In this document: piece after piece, positions 39,759 to 48,848 of the stretch
How positions within the stretch are numbered: the first letter of the stretch is position 1
Layout of the letters: each line of letters opens with the position of its first letter
Assembly (NCBI GenBank): GCA_037045265.1
Contig: JBAOHV010000023.1
Span: 1 to 64,000, forward strand
Reading direction: 5' to 3'
Length of the DNA: 64,000 nucleotides
DNA from: JBAOHV01 sp037045265
Lineage (GTDB): Bacteria > Actinomycetota > Acidimicrobiia > Acidimicrobiales > Microtrichaceae
Translations under genes and position numbers: made by a program
The notes under the pieces: model-generated
What the model was told of the DNA's origin: nothing
Database searches by the model: none
What the model saw: the letters and a program-made list of their open reading frames with translations, nothing else

Positions 39759-39838
39759 GGGTCGCGTGGCCTGGAGTTTCGGACGCGCTTGCTCAAGTTC
39801 CGCTTGCGCAACGGCCCGGATGCCGTCAACATGTCCAG

Positions 39839-39856
39839 TTACAACGGTGTAATTAC
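39839..39856. promoter_or_regulatory. TTACA-N4-TGTAA inverted repeat upstream of whiB
   Basis: TTACA (39839-39843), ACGG and TGTAA (39848-39852) form a perfect 5-bp inverted repeat, overlapping a second small palindrome GTAATTAC (39849-39856). It is an AT-rich island 66-83 bp before the WhiB start, so a candidate operator or promoter region. The regulator is unknown. Confidence 0.45.
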
Positions 39857-39921
39857 ATCGCCATGGAGCATGCACGGATTCGTCAGGACCGGTCCACCGG
39901 TGCCGCGAACCGGAGGGGAAC

Positions 39922-40239
39922 ATGACAGACGCATCACACGAGCAGTCCGGCGACGGGATCGACGAATCCGGCGCGAACGAGGCCGCGGCCGAGAGCTGGC
40001 AGGCGTTCGCCAACTGCCTGGGGGTGGATCCGGACCTGTTCTTCCCCGAGAGGGGAGCCTCCACCAAGGAGGCCAAGCAGGTCTGCCAGGGCTGCGTCGT
40101 CCGCGAGGACTGCCTCGAGTACGCCCTCGCCAACGGCGAGAAGTTCGGCATCTGGGGTGGCCTGAGCGAGCGTGAGCGTCGCCGCATCCGCCGCCAGCGG
40201 GCCCTGGCCAGGGCCGCGCAGCAGTCCCGCACCGCCTGA
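39922..40239 (+). CDS. WhiB-family Fe-S transcriptional regulator 1
   Basis: A 105-aa WhiB-like protein. ATG 39922 follows an ideal GGAGGGGAAC. Four cluster cysteines are present: FANCLGVDPDLFFPER and VCQGCVVREDCLEYALANGE. The GIWGG turn and the basic SERERRRIRRQRAL tail follow. WhiB proteins bind a [4Fe-4S] cluster and partner with sigma-A to regulate division, redox or virulence functions. The acidic N-terminal extension (DASHEQSGDGIDESGANEAA) is of the kind seen in the WhiB2/WhmD subgroup, which is a guess at subfamily. The stop codon lies inside a 15-bp direct repeat. Confidence 0.92.
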   Translation: MTDASHEQSGDGIDESGANEAAAESWQAFANCLGVDPDLFFPERGASTKEAKQVCQGCVVREDCLEYALANGEKFGIWGGLSERERRRIRRQRALARAAQQSRTA

Positions 40240-40266
40240 TACCGCACCGCCTGATACCGCACCGCC
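40227..40266. repeat. 15-bp direct repeat at the end of whiB
   Basis: CCGCACCGCCTGATA occurs twice in tandem (40227, 40242) with a partial third copy at 40257. The first copy contains the whiB stop, so the repeat re-encodes the last residues (RTA*) in the 3' untranslated region. It looks like slippage. Confidence 0.85.
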
Positions 40267-40287
40267 GACCCGCACGGCAGTTCGGGT

Positions 40288-40916
40288 TCAGTCCCTTGGC
40301 CGGAACGTCCGTGCGATCGGTGAGGACCACATCGGCGGGGACGTCCCACGGCGCGACGCGGCAGCGGATCCCGGCGACACCTGGGCCTCGAACGCCACGA
40401 CCACCACCGCCGGGCGTGGTGAGGCCGAACCGAGTGCGCGGTCGTAGTACCCGCCACCGAAGCCGACCCGGGTGCCGGCCTCGTCGACGGCGGTGCACGG
40501 CGCCACCACGACGTCCAGCATCCGACGCCGTCCGAGGACACCGTCCGTCCTGCGGAGGCTCGAGGACCCCGAACTGTCCCGTGGACGAGCCGATCCCCGG
40601 GTCGCCAATCCCTGAAGTGGATATCCGCCTCATCGGAACCGACGGTGGGGAGCGACACCGTCCATGCCCCGCTCGCGCAGCGCCGGCGTGATGGCCGACA
40701 CGTCGACCTCTCCGTCGACGGGCGTGTACAGAGCGACAGACGCCGTCCGTTCGTCGGTGCCTCCCTGGAGCTCGACCAGGTCGAGGAGCCGATCCCGGAT
40801 GGAGGCCGTAGCGGCGACACGATCCGCGCCGACGAGCCTTCGGCGTGCCGAACGTCCGGCCGACCGCGCACCGATCGATCCGATCGGCTGCTGCCGGTCG
40901 GATCGGTGCTGGTCAT
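40288..40916 (-). CDS. 5-formyltetrahydrofolate cyclo-ligase-like protein (several frameshifts)
   Basis: Converts 5-formyl-THF to 5,10-methenyl-THF with ATP. ATG at 40916 (MTSTDPTGSSRSDR), then after a frame change RRRLVGADRVAATASIRDRL (the conserved basic N-terminus) and VALYTPVDGEVDVSAI. Later MLDVVVAPCTAVDEAGTRVG and GFGGGYYDRALG give the signature PxxAxDxxGxRLGxGxGYYDR. The C-terminus is uncertain because frames disagree around 40,290-40,360 (PWDVPADVVLTDRTDVPA in one frame, TFRPRD in another). Full length would be about 205 aa. It lies between whiB and tatA, on the opposite strand. Confidence 0.8.
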
Positions 40917-40970
40917 GCGGCGCTCTGCTCCGACGAGGACGAACCGGCATCAGCCGGTAGGGTGAACCGC

Positions 40971-41153
40971 ATGTTCAGTGGCAACGAATGGCTGATCGTC
41001 GTGATCATCGCCCTCGTCATCTTCGGTGGCTCCCAGCTCCCCAAGCTCGCCCGCAACGTCGGACAGGCGCAGAAGGAGTTCAAGAAGGGCCTCGCCGAGG
41101 GCAAGGAAGAGGACGAGGACGAGGCGACCACGGACCAGAAGAAGTCGGCCTGA
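40971..41153 (+). CDS. tatA: Twin-arginine translocase subunit TatA/E
   Basis: A 60-aa inner-membrane protein that forms the variable Tat pore. ATG 40971, MFSGNEWLIVVIIALVIFGG (single membrane helix), then the hinge and amphipathic helix SQLPKLARNVGQAQKEFKKG and an acidic tail (KEEDEDEATTDQKKSA). The FGGSQLPKLAR hinge replaces the usual FGxxRLPEL. A GGTAGGGTG sequence precedes the start. tatC is not nearby, which is normal for Actinobacteria. The frame is intact. Confidence 0.93.
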   Translation: MFSGNEWLIVVIIALVIFGGSQLPKLARNVGQAQKEFKKGLAEGKEEDEDEATTDQKKSA

Positions 41154-41234
41154 GTCGGTCCCGTCGCGGCGGGTGAACGACGCCCGGCGGCGCCGGACCC
41201 GCTGATCCGGCCGGTCGGCACGGCGACTTCGGGC

Positions 41235-41492
41235 TCAGCCCACGGCGACCGGTCGACGGGCGGCGCGGGCCTTGAGGATGCGGCGACGCTCGCGTTCGCT
41301 CGTCCCGCCCCACACGCCGTGGTCGATGCGGTTCGACAGCGCGTACTCCAGGCACATCGCCTTCATGGGGCAGTCGGCGCAGACACGCTTGGCCACCTCG
41401 ACGCCCACCCCGTCGGACGGGAAGAACAGGCTCGGGGGCTTGTCGGCGCAGTTGCCCTGTGCCATCCACTCGGTGTCCAGTACCTGATCCAT
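41235..41492 (-). CDS. WhiB-family Fe-S transcriptional regulator 2
   Basis: An 85-aa WhiB-like protein from ATG 41492. Cysteines are in MAQGNCADKPPSLFFP and RVCADCPMKAMCLEYALSN, with the HGVWGG turn and the RERRRILKARAARR basic tail. It is compact, without the acidic N-terminal extension of regulator 1, and resembles the WhiB1 subgroup. It converges on tatA and diverges from the next hypothetical gene. Its 138-bp upstream gap may hold the shared promoter region. Confidence 0.93.
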   Translation of the reverse strand: MDQVLDTEWMAQGNCADKPPSLFFPSDGVGVEVAKRVCADCPMKAMCLEYALSNRIDHGVWGGTSERERRRILKARAARRPVAVG

Positions 41493-41630
41493 ACGAGAAG
41501 TCTGACGCCCGGAGAGCCCGATTTGTTCCGAGATCTTCGAAGCGCTGAAAGGCCGCTCAGCCCATGGGGCCGCGCCGTCGCTGGGTGGACAACCCTCCGG
41601 CGTCCGTTCCGGGCGGTAGCATCGACGCCC

Positions 41631-41909
41631 ATGTCCGACACGTTCGCACCCGAGACCGACGAGCCCATCGAGTGGGTGGCCGCCGCCACGATCGTGTACC
41701 TCGGACCGGTCGCTCCGCACTGGGAGATCCGCGCTGATCACGGCGACCAGCGGCTCCTCGACGACTTCCAGGCGCGTGTCAACGCCCGGCTGATGCTCCT
41801 GCCGCCGCACGATCCGCAGTTCAAGCGGAACCGCGAACGGGTGACCCGCGACGCCGAGCGCGAGCTGATCGAGCTGTCCTGGGACATGGGCGACGACGAC
41901 GAGCGCTGA
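41631..41909 (+). CDS. Small conserved hypothetical protein
   Basis: A 92-aa soluble protein from ATG 41631. It contains TIVYLGPVAPHWEIRADHGD in the N-terminal half and a helical, Arg-rich C-terminal half (RLMLLPPHDPQFKRNRERVT) ending in an acidic tail (SWDMGDDDER). I do not recognise the family, but the coding frame is clean and codon bias is typical. It is divergent from whiB regulator 2 and followed by a long hairpin. Confidence 0.7.
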   Translation: MSDTFAPETDEPIEWVAAATIVYLGPVAPHWEIRADHGDQRLLDDFQARVNARLMLLPPHDPQFKRNRERVTRDAERELIELSWDMGDDDER

Positions 41910-41927
41910 TGCCGTCTCATCCGTTCG

Positions 41928-41969
41928 TGGCTGTCGTTCCGCCGCCCCGGGGCGGCGAAACGACAGCCA
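41928..41969. terminator. Long GC-rich hairpin, family D
   Basis: TGGCTGTCGTT (41928-41938) pairs with AACGACAGCCA (41959-41969), and inside it CGCCGCCCC pairs with GGGGCGGCG without a gap. The stem of about 20 bp sits 19 bp after the small gene and 33 bp before ppk. A terminator is likely. The outer TGGCTGTC arm is shared with the hairpin after mdh. Confidence 0.7.
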
Positions 41970-42001
41970 GAACCGGAGGTGGGTTCCGATAGGCTCGACG
42001 C

Positions 42002-44078
42002 ATGACGGAGCCGGACGAAGCGAGGTCCAACTACCTCAACCGCGAGCTGTCGTGGCTCGAGTTCAACGCCAGGGTGCTCGCCCTCGCCGAGGACCCCGAG
42101 ACCCCGCTCCTCGAACGCGTCAAGTTCCTGGCGATCTTCAGCCAGAACCTCGACGAGTTCTTCCAGGTCCGCGTCGCAGGCCTCCAGGACCGCATCGCCG
42201 CAGGCGTCACCGGCCGGAGCCCCGACGGCATGAGCGCGGTCGGAGCAGCTCGAGGCCATCAGCGCCCGGACCGCCGAGCTGGTCGAGCGGGCGGACGAGA
42301 CGTTCCTCGGCCCGATCTGCTCGTCACTCGCCGACGAGGGCATCCGCTTCTCGACCTGGCACGAGCTCGACGAGGACGACCGCGAGTGGGCGACGATCGA
42401 GTTCCGCAACCGGATCTTCCCGGTGCTCACCCCCCTCGCCGTCGACCCCGGGCACCCGTTCCCCTACATCTCCAGCCTGTCGCTGAACCTCGGCGTCATC
42501 GTCCGAGACCCGACCACCGACCTGCGGCGCTTCGCCCGGGTCAAGGTCCCGTCGCTGCTGCCCCGCTTCGTGGTGATGCCCGACGGCGAGCGGTTCGTCC
42601 CGCTCGAACAGGTGATCGCGCGACCACCTCGACCAGCTGTTCCCAGGCATGGAGGTGATCGACCACGTCGCGTTCCGCGTCGACCCGCAACGCCGATCTC
42701 ACCGTCGAGGACGAGGAGGCCGACGATCTCCTGGCAGCGATCGAGATGGAGCTGCGCCGCCGCCGCTTCGGCAAGGCCGTGCGACTCCAGGTCGAGGACG
42801 ACATCTCCGCCGAGGCGCTCGAGCTGATCCGCGACGAGCTCGAGCTCACCGACGACGACGTCGTCGCCCACGCCGCGCCGCTCGACCTCGGCGGGCTCTT
42901 CGGCGTCGCGGATGTCGACCGGCCCGAGCTCAAGTACCCCGAGTTCGTGCCCGTCACCCAGCACCGTCTCGCCACCAACGAGGACGAGGAACCGCCCGAC
43001 CTGTTCGCCGTCATGCGCGACGGCGACGTCATGGTCCACCACCCCTACGACAGCTTCTCGACCTCGGTCGAGGAGTTCATCCGCCAGGCGGCGCGGGACC
43101 CCAAGGTCCTGACGATCAAGCTCACCCTCTACCGGACCTCCGGTGACAGCCCGATCGTCGCGGCGCTCATCAAGGCCGCCGAGATGGGCAAGCAGGTGGT
43201 GGCGCTCGTCGAGCTCAAGGCCCGCTTCGACGAGGAGCGCAACATCGAATGGGCCCGACGGCTCGAGCAGGCCGGCGTCCACGTCGTCTACGGCCTCGTC
43301 GGCCTGAAGACCCACACCAAGACCTGCCTCGTGGTGCGAGACGAGGGCGAGAGCGTCCACCGGTACTGCCACATCGGGACCGGCAACTACAACTCCAAGA
43401 CCGCCCGCCTCTACGAGGACGTCGGGCTGCTCACCGCGGATCCCGACCTGGGCGCGGACCTCACCCAGCTGTTCAACTACCTGACCGGCTACGCGCGCGA
43501 CGTCCACTACGCCAAGCTGCTCGTCGCGCCCCACACGCTGCGCGACGGCCTGGTGCGGTTCATCCGAAACGAGCGCCACGCCGCAGCCGGCACCGGCCAC
43601 ATCATCATGAAGATGAACAGCCTCGTCGACGCCGACATGATCGACGAGCTGTACGCGGCTTCCCAGGACGGGGTGCAGCGTCGAGCTGATCATCCGCGGG
43701 ATCTCCTGCATCCGTCCAGGGGTGCCCGGTCTGTCCGAGAACATCACCGTGCGGTCGATCGTGGGCCGCTACCTGGAGCACTCCCGCATCTACCGCTTCG
43801 CCAACGGACGTGGTCCCGGTCGGGAGCTGCACTTCATCGGCTCGGCGGACCTCATGCCCCGCAACCTCGACCGCCGGGTCGAGGCCGTCGTGCCGGTCCG
43901 CTCGCCCGAGCTCCGCGTGCGGATGGATGAGATCCTGGCGGTGTCGCTGGCCGACGACACGCTCGCATGGGAGCAGATCGACGACCGCTGGACCCACGTC
44001 GCACGGCGCAACACCGTCGAGACGCATCTCGAGCAGCAGGAGCACGCGCTGAAGCGTGCCGAGGTCGGCCGCAGGTGA
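42002..44078 (+). CDS. ppk1: Polyphosphate kinase 1 (frameshifted)
   Basis: Reversibly polymerises ATP gamma-phosphate into polyphosphate. ATG 42002 gives YLNRELSWLEFNARVLALAE and LAIFSQNLDEFFQVRVAG, the standard Ppk1 N-domain. The catalytic part has DGDVMVHHPYDSFSTSVEEF, KLTLYRTSGDSPIV, FDEERNIEWARRLEQAGVHV and HTKTCLVVR with the phospho-acceptor His, then YCHIGTGNYNSKTARLYED. The end is EQQEHALKRAEVGRR. Breaks lie near 42,245, 42,625, 42,690 and 43,680, again single extra bases. Full length about 690 aa. The NUDIX gene overlaps its stop by four bases (GTGA). Location next to pst fits a phosphate-storage role. Confidence 0.95.
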
Positions 44079-44494
44079 CAGATCCTGTCGTGCGAGCCGC
44101 CGGAGGCGTGGTCTGGCGACTCACCGACGGCGGCGATGTCGAGGTCGTGGTGGTGCACAGGCCTGCTCCCAGATCCGACTGGTCGCTGCCCAAGGGGAAG
44201 CTCGAACCCGGAGAGCACCACCGCGACGCCGCCCTCCGCGAGGTCCACGAGGAGACGGGCCTGCGATGTGACCTCGGCGCGAAGCTCGCCGACATCCGAT
44301 ACCCGACCCCGGCGGGGGAGAAGCGGGTCCGGTGGTGGGAGATGACCGCCCTGGGCGATGACGGCTTCGAGCCCAACCCCGAGATCGACGAACGCCGGTG
44401 GGTGACCCTGGCCGACGCGGACGAGCTGGTCACCTGGGACACGGACCGGCTGGTGCTGCGAGCCTTCACCGAACGTCTGGTGGTCGAGGACTGA
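44075..44494 (+). CDS. NUDIX hydrolase
   Basis: A 139-aa NUDIX protein starting at GTG 44075, overlapping the ppk stop (GTGA). The box GKLEPGEHHRDAALREVHEE followed by TGL matches Gx5Ex7REUxEExGU. The family of ppk-linked actinobacterial NUDIX proteins resembles MutT1-like diphosphohydrolases; the substrate here cannot be read, but a nucleoside polyphosphate or inositol-like pyrophosphate is plausible. Translational coupling to ppk is evident. Confidence 0.9.
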   Translation: MTDPVVRAAGGVVWRLTDGGDVEVVVVHRPAPRSDWSLPKGKLEPGEHHRDAALREVHEETGLRCDLGAKLADIRYPTPAGEKRVRWWEMTALGDDGFEPNPEIDERRWVTLADADELVTWDTDRLVLRAFTERLVVED

Positions 44495-44501
44495 AGGCCG
44501 T

Positions 44502-44536
44502 CCCAACCCTGTCGGGCACAACGGAACAGGGTTGGG
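44502..44536 (+). terminator. Hairpin after ppk-nudix
   Basis: Perfect 11-bp stem CCCAACCCTGT (44502-44512) with ACAGGGTTGGG (44526-44536) and a 13-nt loop, 7 bp after the nudix stop. There is no T-run, as usual for high-GC actinobacteria. The right arm begins a short direct repeat (GGAACAGGG twice). Confidence 0.65.
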
Positions 44537-44567
44537 GAGGGAACAGGGTCGGGGAGCGGCACCGAGG

Positions 44568-44600
44568 TTTCAGGTTCGGTTCACCCTGCGTTCACCTGCG
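44568..44600 (+). promoter_or_regulatory. PHO-box-like direct repeat upstream of pstS
   Basis: GTTCACCCTGC (44579-44589) and GTTCACCTGCG (44590-44600) are adjacent 11-bp units beginning GTTCACC, and a weaker unit GTTTCAGGTTC precedes them. This is the layout of actinobacterial PhoP/RegX3 PHO boxes (11-bp direct repeats, GTTCACC core). It ends 40 bp before pstS, a good place for an activator. Confidence 0.75.
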
Positions 44601-44640
44601 GCCCGCCTGGACGACACCGGCGATCCGTACCGTTCGTGAC

Positions 44641-45785
44641 ATGCCCGGTCTCCGAGCACACCCGACGACGTGTCGCCCCAAGCGTCGGTGGACGCGTGTG
44701 CCCGTGCTCGTTGCCGTCGCGTGCGTCGGGCTCGTCACAACCGGGTGCAGCTCCGGGCCCGACATCGACGGGGCGACCCCCACGACTTCTGACGCCCGTG
44801 GACCAGCCGCTCCGAGCGACGCCGACATCTCGGCTCTCACCGCAAAGGTCTCGGGTGGTGGCGCCAGCTTCCCCGACGCCTTCTACCAAGCCGTCGCCAC
44901 CGACTTCAACGGGATCGCCGGACACGAGCTCGTGACCTACGCCAAGAGCGGATCGTCCGACGGTCGCCAGCAGCTGGCGGCAGGCACCCTCGACCTCGGC
45001 GGCAGCGACTCGCTCCCGAAGCCCACCGAGACCTGGCCCTCGCAGCTCCTCCTGTTCCCGACCGTCGCCGCGCCGATCACCGTCAGCTACAACATCGACG
45101 GAGTCGAGGACCTCCGCCTGAGCCAGGACACCCTGGCTGGGATCTTCCAGACGAAGATCACCACGATGGGACGATCCGGCGATCCGCTCCGACAACCCCG
45201 ACGCCGATCTGCCCGACGAGCGCATCACCGTCGTGCACCGCTCCGACGGGTCGGGCACCACCAACAACTTCACCTCCTACCTGACGAAGGCCGCTCCCGA
45301 GCGTCTGGACGCTCGGTGCCGGTGACACCGTCAACTGGTCGATGACGACCCAGGGGGCGGAGAAGAACTCGGGAGTGGCCTCGGTGATCGGCCAGACCGA
45401 GGGTGCCATCGGCTACGTCGACCTGGCCGACGCCGTGAAGGCCGACCTCGACCTGCGCCTCGATCCGCAACCGCGACGGACGACTTCGTCGGCCCGACCG
45501 CCGACGGCACGGCATCTGCGGTGGCCGCACGCCGAGATCGCCGACGACCTCAGCTACGACCCGCTCGACGCCCCGGGCGCCGGCACCTACCCGATCACCG
45601 CTCCGACCTATCTCATCGGTGCTCGAGGACCAGCCCGGCGCCGGACACCGCCGACACGGTGCGGACCTACCTGCGATACGTGCTCACGACCGGTCAGGAC
45701 GAGGCGCTGCCGCTCGGCTACGTGCCGTTGTCCGACGAGCTCCGCCGACGGGCCTACGACCAGGTCGATCAGATCGACCGACTGA
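44641..45785 (+). CDS. pstS: Phosphate-binding lipoprotein of the Pst transporter (frameshifted)
   Basis: Extracytoplasmic high-affinity phosphate receptor. ATG 44641, hydrophobic helix and lipobox (CVGLVTTGCSSG). The PBP part starts VSGGGASFPDAFYQAVATDF, then TYAKSGSSDGRQQLAAGTLD, VAAPITVSYNIDGVEDLRL and HRSDGSGTTNNFTSYL, which hold phosphate-contacting Ser/Thr/Asp. The end is GYVPLSDELRRRAYDQVDQI. Breaks lie near 45,175, 45,310, 45,465, 45,540 and 45,640; the true stop is uncertain, with a TGA at 45783-45785 most likely. First gene of the pst operon behind a PHO-box-like repeat. Confidence 0.9.
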
Positions 45786-45803
45786 GGCGATGGTGGACCA
45801 GGG

Positions 45804-46806
45804 ATGACGCTCGACACCGAACCACGACCCGGACCCCGCGATGTTCCCGGAGGTGACACCGCCCGACCTCGACCGTCGAGGGCGCCGGAGAGCCCGGACC
45901 GACCGGGTGTTCCGTCGGGCCGCCCTCCTGGCCGGGGCCTCGGTCCTGCTCGTCCTCGTCCTGATCGCCGTCGTCACGATCAACAAGGCGTGGCCGGCGT
46001 TCAGCGAGCTCGGGCCCGACTACTTCCTCGGCACCGAGTGGATCCCCTCCGAGGGTCTGTACGGGATCGTGCCGCTCGTGTTCGGCACGATCCTCGTGTC
46101 GATCCTCGCGCTCATCGTCGCCGTCCCGATCAGCGTGGGGATCGCCCTCTTCGTGACCGAGGTCGTGCACCGGCGGGCCAGGAGCGCCGTCACGACGACG
46201 ATCGACCTCCTGGCAGCGGTTCCGTCGGTCGTGTTCGGGCTCTGGGGCTTCTACAACCTGCTCCCGATCTTCCAATCGGTGTTCAACCGGATCGCTGACG
46301 CCGTCGCGTCGATCCCGGTGCTCAACTCGGTGTTCGGCCACTCCACGGGATCGAGCTTCGCGTCGGCGGCGCTGATCCTCGCCCTGATGATCATCCCGAT
46401 CATCACGGCCGTCACCCGTGAGGTCTTCACCACCGTGCCCGTCAACGACAAGGCCGGGGCGTTGGCGCTCGGAGCGACCCGGTGGGAGATGATCCGCGGC
46501 GTCGTCCTGCCGCACTCGACCGGTGGCGTGACCGGTGCGGTGATGCTGGGCCTCGGCCGGGCGCTCGGCGAGACCGTCGCCGTCGCCCTGCTGATCGGTG
46601 CACGCCCCGAGGTCACCGCCAACCTCTTCGCCCCCGGCGAGACGATGCCGGCGCAGATCTTCCGGAACCTCTCCGAGGCCGACGAGCTGTTCCGGGCAGC
46701 GCTGATCGGCCTCGGGGTCTGCCTGTTCGTGCTGACGATCGTCGTCAACATGTCGGCCCGCCGCCTGGTCGTTGCGGTCGACCGCCGCGTGAAGGGAACC
46801 GCATGA
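45804..46806 (+). CDS. pstC: Phosphate ABC transporter permease PstC
   Basis: Inner-membrane channel subunit. I prefer ATG 45804 (MTLDTEPRPG), which needs one frame correction before MFPEVTPPDL at 45841; ATG 45841 is the alternative. Six or so helices follow (SVLLVLVLIAVVTI, VPLVFGTILVSILALIVAV and others). The EAA-like loop includes ALGATRWEMIRGVVLPHS. The end ARRLVVAVDRRVKGTA overlaps pstA by four bases (ATGA). The main frame is clean. Confidence 0.92.
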
Positions 46807-47837
46807 CCGTCGCGGCGACCACAGGAGGAGGAGTCGGGAGCGCACCGATGCGACCCTCCGGCGACCAGCCGTCGCCCGAGCGGGACGCCGTCAGGCGCCG
46901 GCTGTCGGGAGCGAACCTCTCGATGGGACGGCGCGTCCGCAACCGGGCCGCCACCGTGGCCATGGCCCTCGCGTTCCTCGTCGCTGCGACACCGCTGGTG
47001 GTGATGGCGGCGAACGTGTTCGCCAAGGGGCTGCCGGTCGTCGCCACCGCCGACTGGTGGACCGCGCCCATCCCGGCCGACGTCGGTCGCGCCGACCTCG
47101 CCGGCAGCGAGAAGCTGAAGGAACTGGGGTTCGTCGCACCCGGCACCGACGGATCGTCCGAGGTCGTGATGGGCATGCAGCCCGCGATCGTCGGCACGAT
47201 CCTCACCGTGATCGGTGCGTCGCTGCTCGCGATCCCGCTCGGGATCATGGGCGCCGTCTACCTGAACGAGTACGGCCGGCGCGGTCGACTCGCCGGCTTC
47301 ATCCGGTTCATGACCGACGTCATGACCGGCGTCCCGTCGGTGATCATGGGCGTGTTCATCTACTCGATCTGGGTCCTGCGCTTCGGCGTCGACGGCAAGT
47401 CGGCGTTCGCTGCATCGCTGGCGCTCGCGTGCCTGATGCTGCCGATGGTCGTCCGCTCGACCGAGGAGATGCTGCGACTCGTGCCCGACCCGCTCCGCGA
47501 GGCGTCCGCCGCGCTGGGCACCCGGACATGGCGGACCACCACGAGCGTCGTGCTGCCCGCGGCGCTGCCCGGCATCGTGTCCGGATCGCTCCTGGCCGTC
47601 GCCCGCGCCGCTGGAGAGACCGCCCCGATCGTGTTCACGATCGGATTCGTGACCACGACCAACTGGCGGTTCACCGGACAGAGCACGACCTTGTCCGCCC
47701 AGATCTACTCGCAACTCCAGAACGGCGGGAGCCTCGCCACCGAGCTCGCATGGGGGGCCGCGGTGACCCTGATCGGTATCGTGTTGGTGCTGACCCTCAT
47801 CGCCCGGCTCGTGGCCCGCCGCTACGCACTCCGTTGA
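46803..47837 (+). CDS. pstA: Phosphate ABC transporter permease PstA
   Basis: Second channel subunit, 344 aa, clean frame, ATG 46803 overlapping the pstC stop. The N-terminal cytosolic tail (residues 1-50) is rich in Pro/Arg. Helices include TVAMALAFLVAATPLVVMA and ILTVIGASLLAIPLGIMGAV. A periplasmic insertion (TADWWTAPIPADVGRADLAG) lies between helices 1 and 2. The EAA loop reads ASAALGTRTWRTTTSVVLPA. The end is RLVARRYALR. Confidence 0.93.
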   Translation: MTVAATTGGGVGSAPMRPSGDQPSPERDAVRRRLSGANLSMGRRVRNRAATVAMALAFLVAATPLVVMAANVFAKGLPVVATADWWTAPIPADVGRADLAGSEKLKELGFVAPGTDGSSEVVMGMQPAIVGTILTVIGASLLAIPLGIMGAVYLNEYGRRGRLAGFIRFMTDVMTGVPSVIMGVFIYSIWVLRFGVDGKSAFAASLALACLMLPMVVRSTEEMLRLVPDPLREASAALGTRTWRTTTSVVLPAALPGIVSGSLLAVARAAGETAPIVFTIGFVTTTNWRFTGQSTTLSAQIYSQLQNGGSLATELAWGAAVTLIGIVLVLTLIARLVARRYALR

Positions 47838-47899
47838 TCCCCGTACCCGACACCCACCACGACCCGGACCCGAACGTGCACGACGAGGAGCAGTCACAC

Positions 47900-48825
47900 A
47901 TGGCACCCGGAAGCAGTCGTCCCTGTCGACGATCTCGGCACCGGCGCCGGCATGCCGGTCCTCGACCCGGGTGCCGGCCCGGTCGTCACGCCGGTCGTCA
48001 CCTCGGGCATCGGACTGCTCGACGAACCGGCACCGGCTCCGGTCGTGTTCGACGTCGAGGGCCTGTCGGTCTTCTACGGCGACTACCGGGCCGTGCGTGA
48101 CGTCACCATGCGCATCCGCCGCAACGAGATCACCGGCGTTCATCGGCCCCTCCGGCTGCGGCAAGACCATCGGTGCTGCGCTGCTTCAACCGCATGAACG
48201 ACCTCATCGACGGCGCACGCGGTCGAGGGTCGCCTCGACTACCACGGCGTCGACCTCTACGGCGGTGGACGTCAACGCGGTCGAGGTCCGACGGCGGATC
48301 GGGATGGTGTTCCAGAAGCCGAACCCCTTCCCCAAGTCCATCTACGACAACGTCGCCTACGGACCGCAGGATCGGCGGGACCAGGAAGCGCTCCGAGCTC
48401 GACGACATCGTCGAACGGTCGTTGCAGCGCGCCGCTCTGTGGGACGAGGTCAAGGACCGCCTGAAGTCCTCTGCGCTCGGCATGTCGGGCGGGCAGCAGC
48501 AGCGGCTGTGCATCGCCCGGGCGATCGCCGTCGACCCCGAGGTCATACTCATGGACGAGCCGTGCTCGGCGCTCGACCCCATCGCCACCTCGCGCATCGA
48601 GGACCTGATGCAGGAGATCAAGACCGACTACACGATCGTGATCGTGACCCACAACATGCAGCAGGCCGCCCGGGTCAGCGACGCCACCGCGTTCTTCTCG
48701 ACCGAGGTCAGCGACACCGAGCGACGCGCACCGGCGTTCTGGTCGAGTTCGACCGCACCGCCACGATCTTCTCGAATCCGAGCGATCGACGGACCGAGAA
48801 CTACATCACCGGCCGGTTCGGCTGA
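47900..48825 (+). CDS. pstB: Phosphate ABC transporter ATP-binding protein PstB (frameshifted)
   Basis: ATPase of the Pst system. ATG 47900 behind GAGGAGCAGTC. An unusual N-terminal extension of about 50 residues (MAPGSS, TGAGMPVLDPGAGPVV) precedes VFDVEGLSVFYGDYRAVRDV. Walker A is FIGPSGCGKT, interrupted by breaks near 48,138 and 48,168. RIGMVFQKPNPFPKSIYDNV is the invariant PstB Q-loop; signature ALGMSGGQQQRLCIARA; Walker B VILMDEPCSALDPIA; H-loop IVIVTHNMQQAARVS. Further breaks near 48,225, 48,395 and 48,728. The end is ENYITGRFG. Confidence 0.93.
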
Positions 48826-48848
48826 CCGGCGGGGTCGAGGGGGATCGC

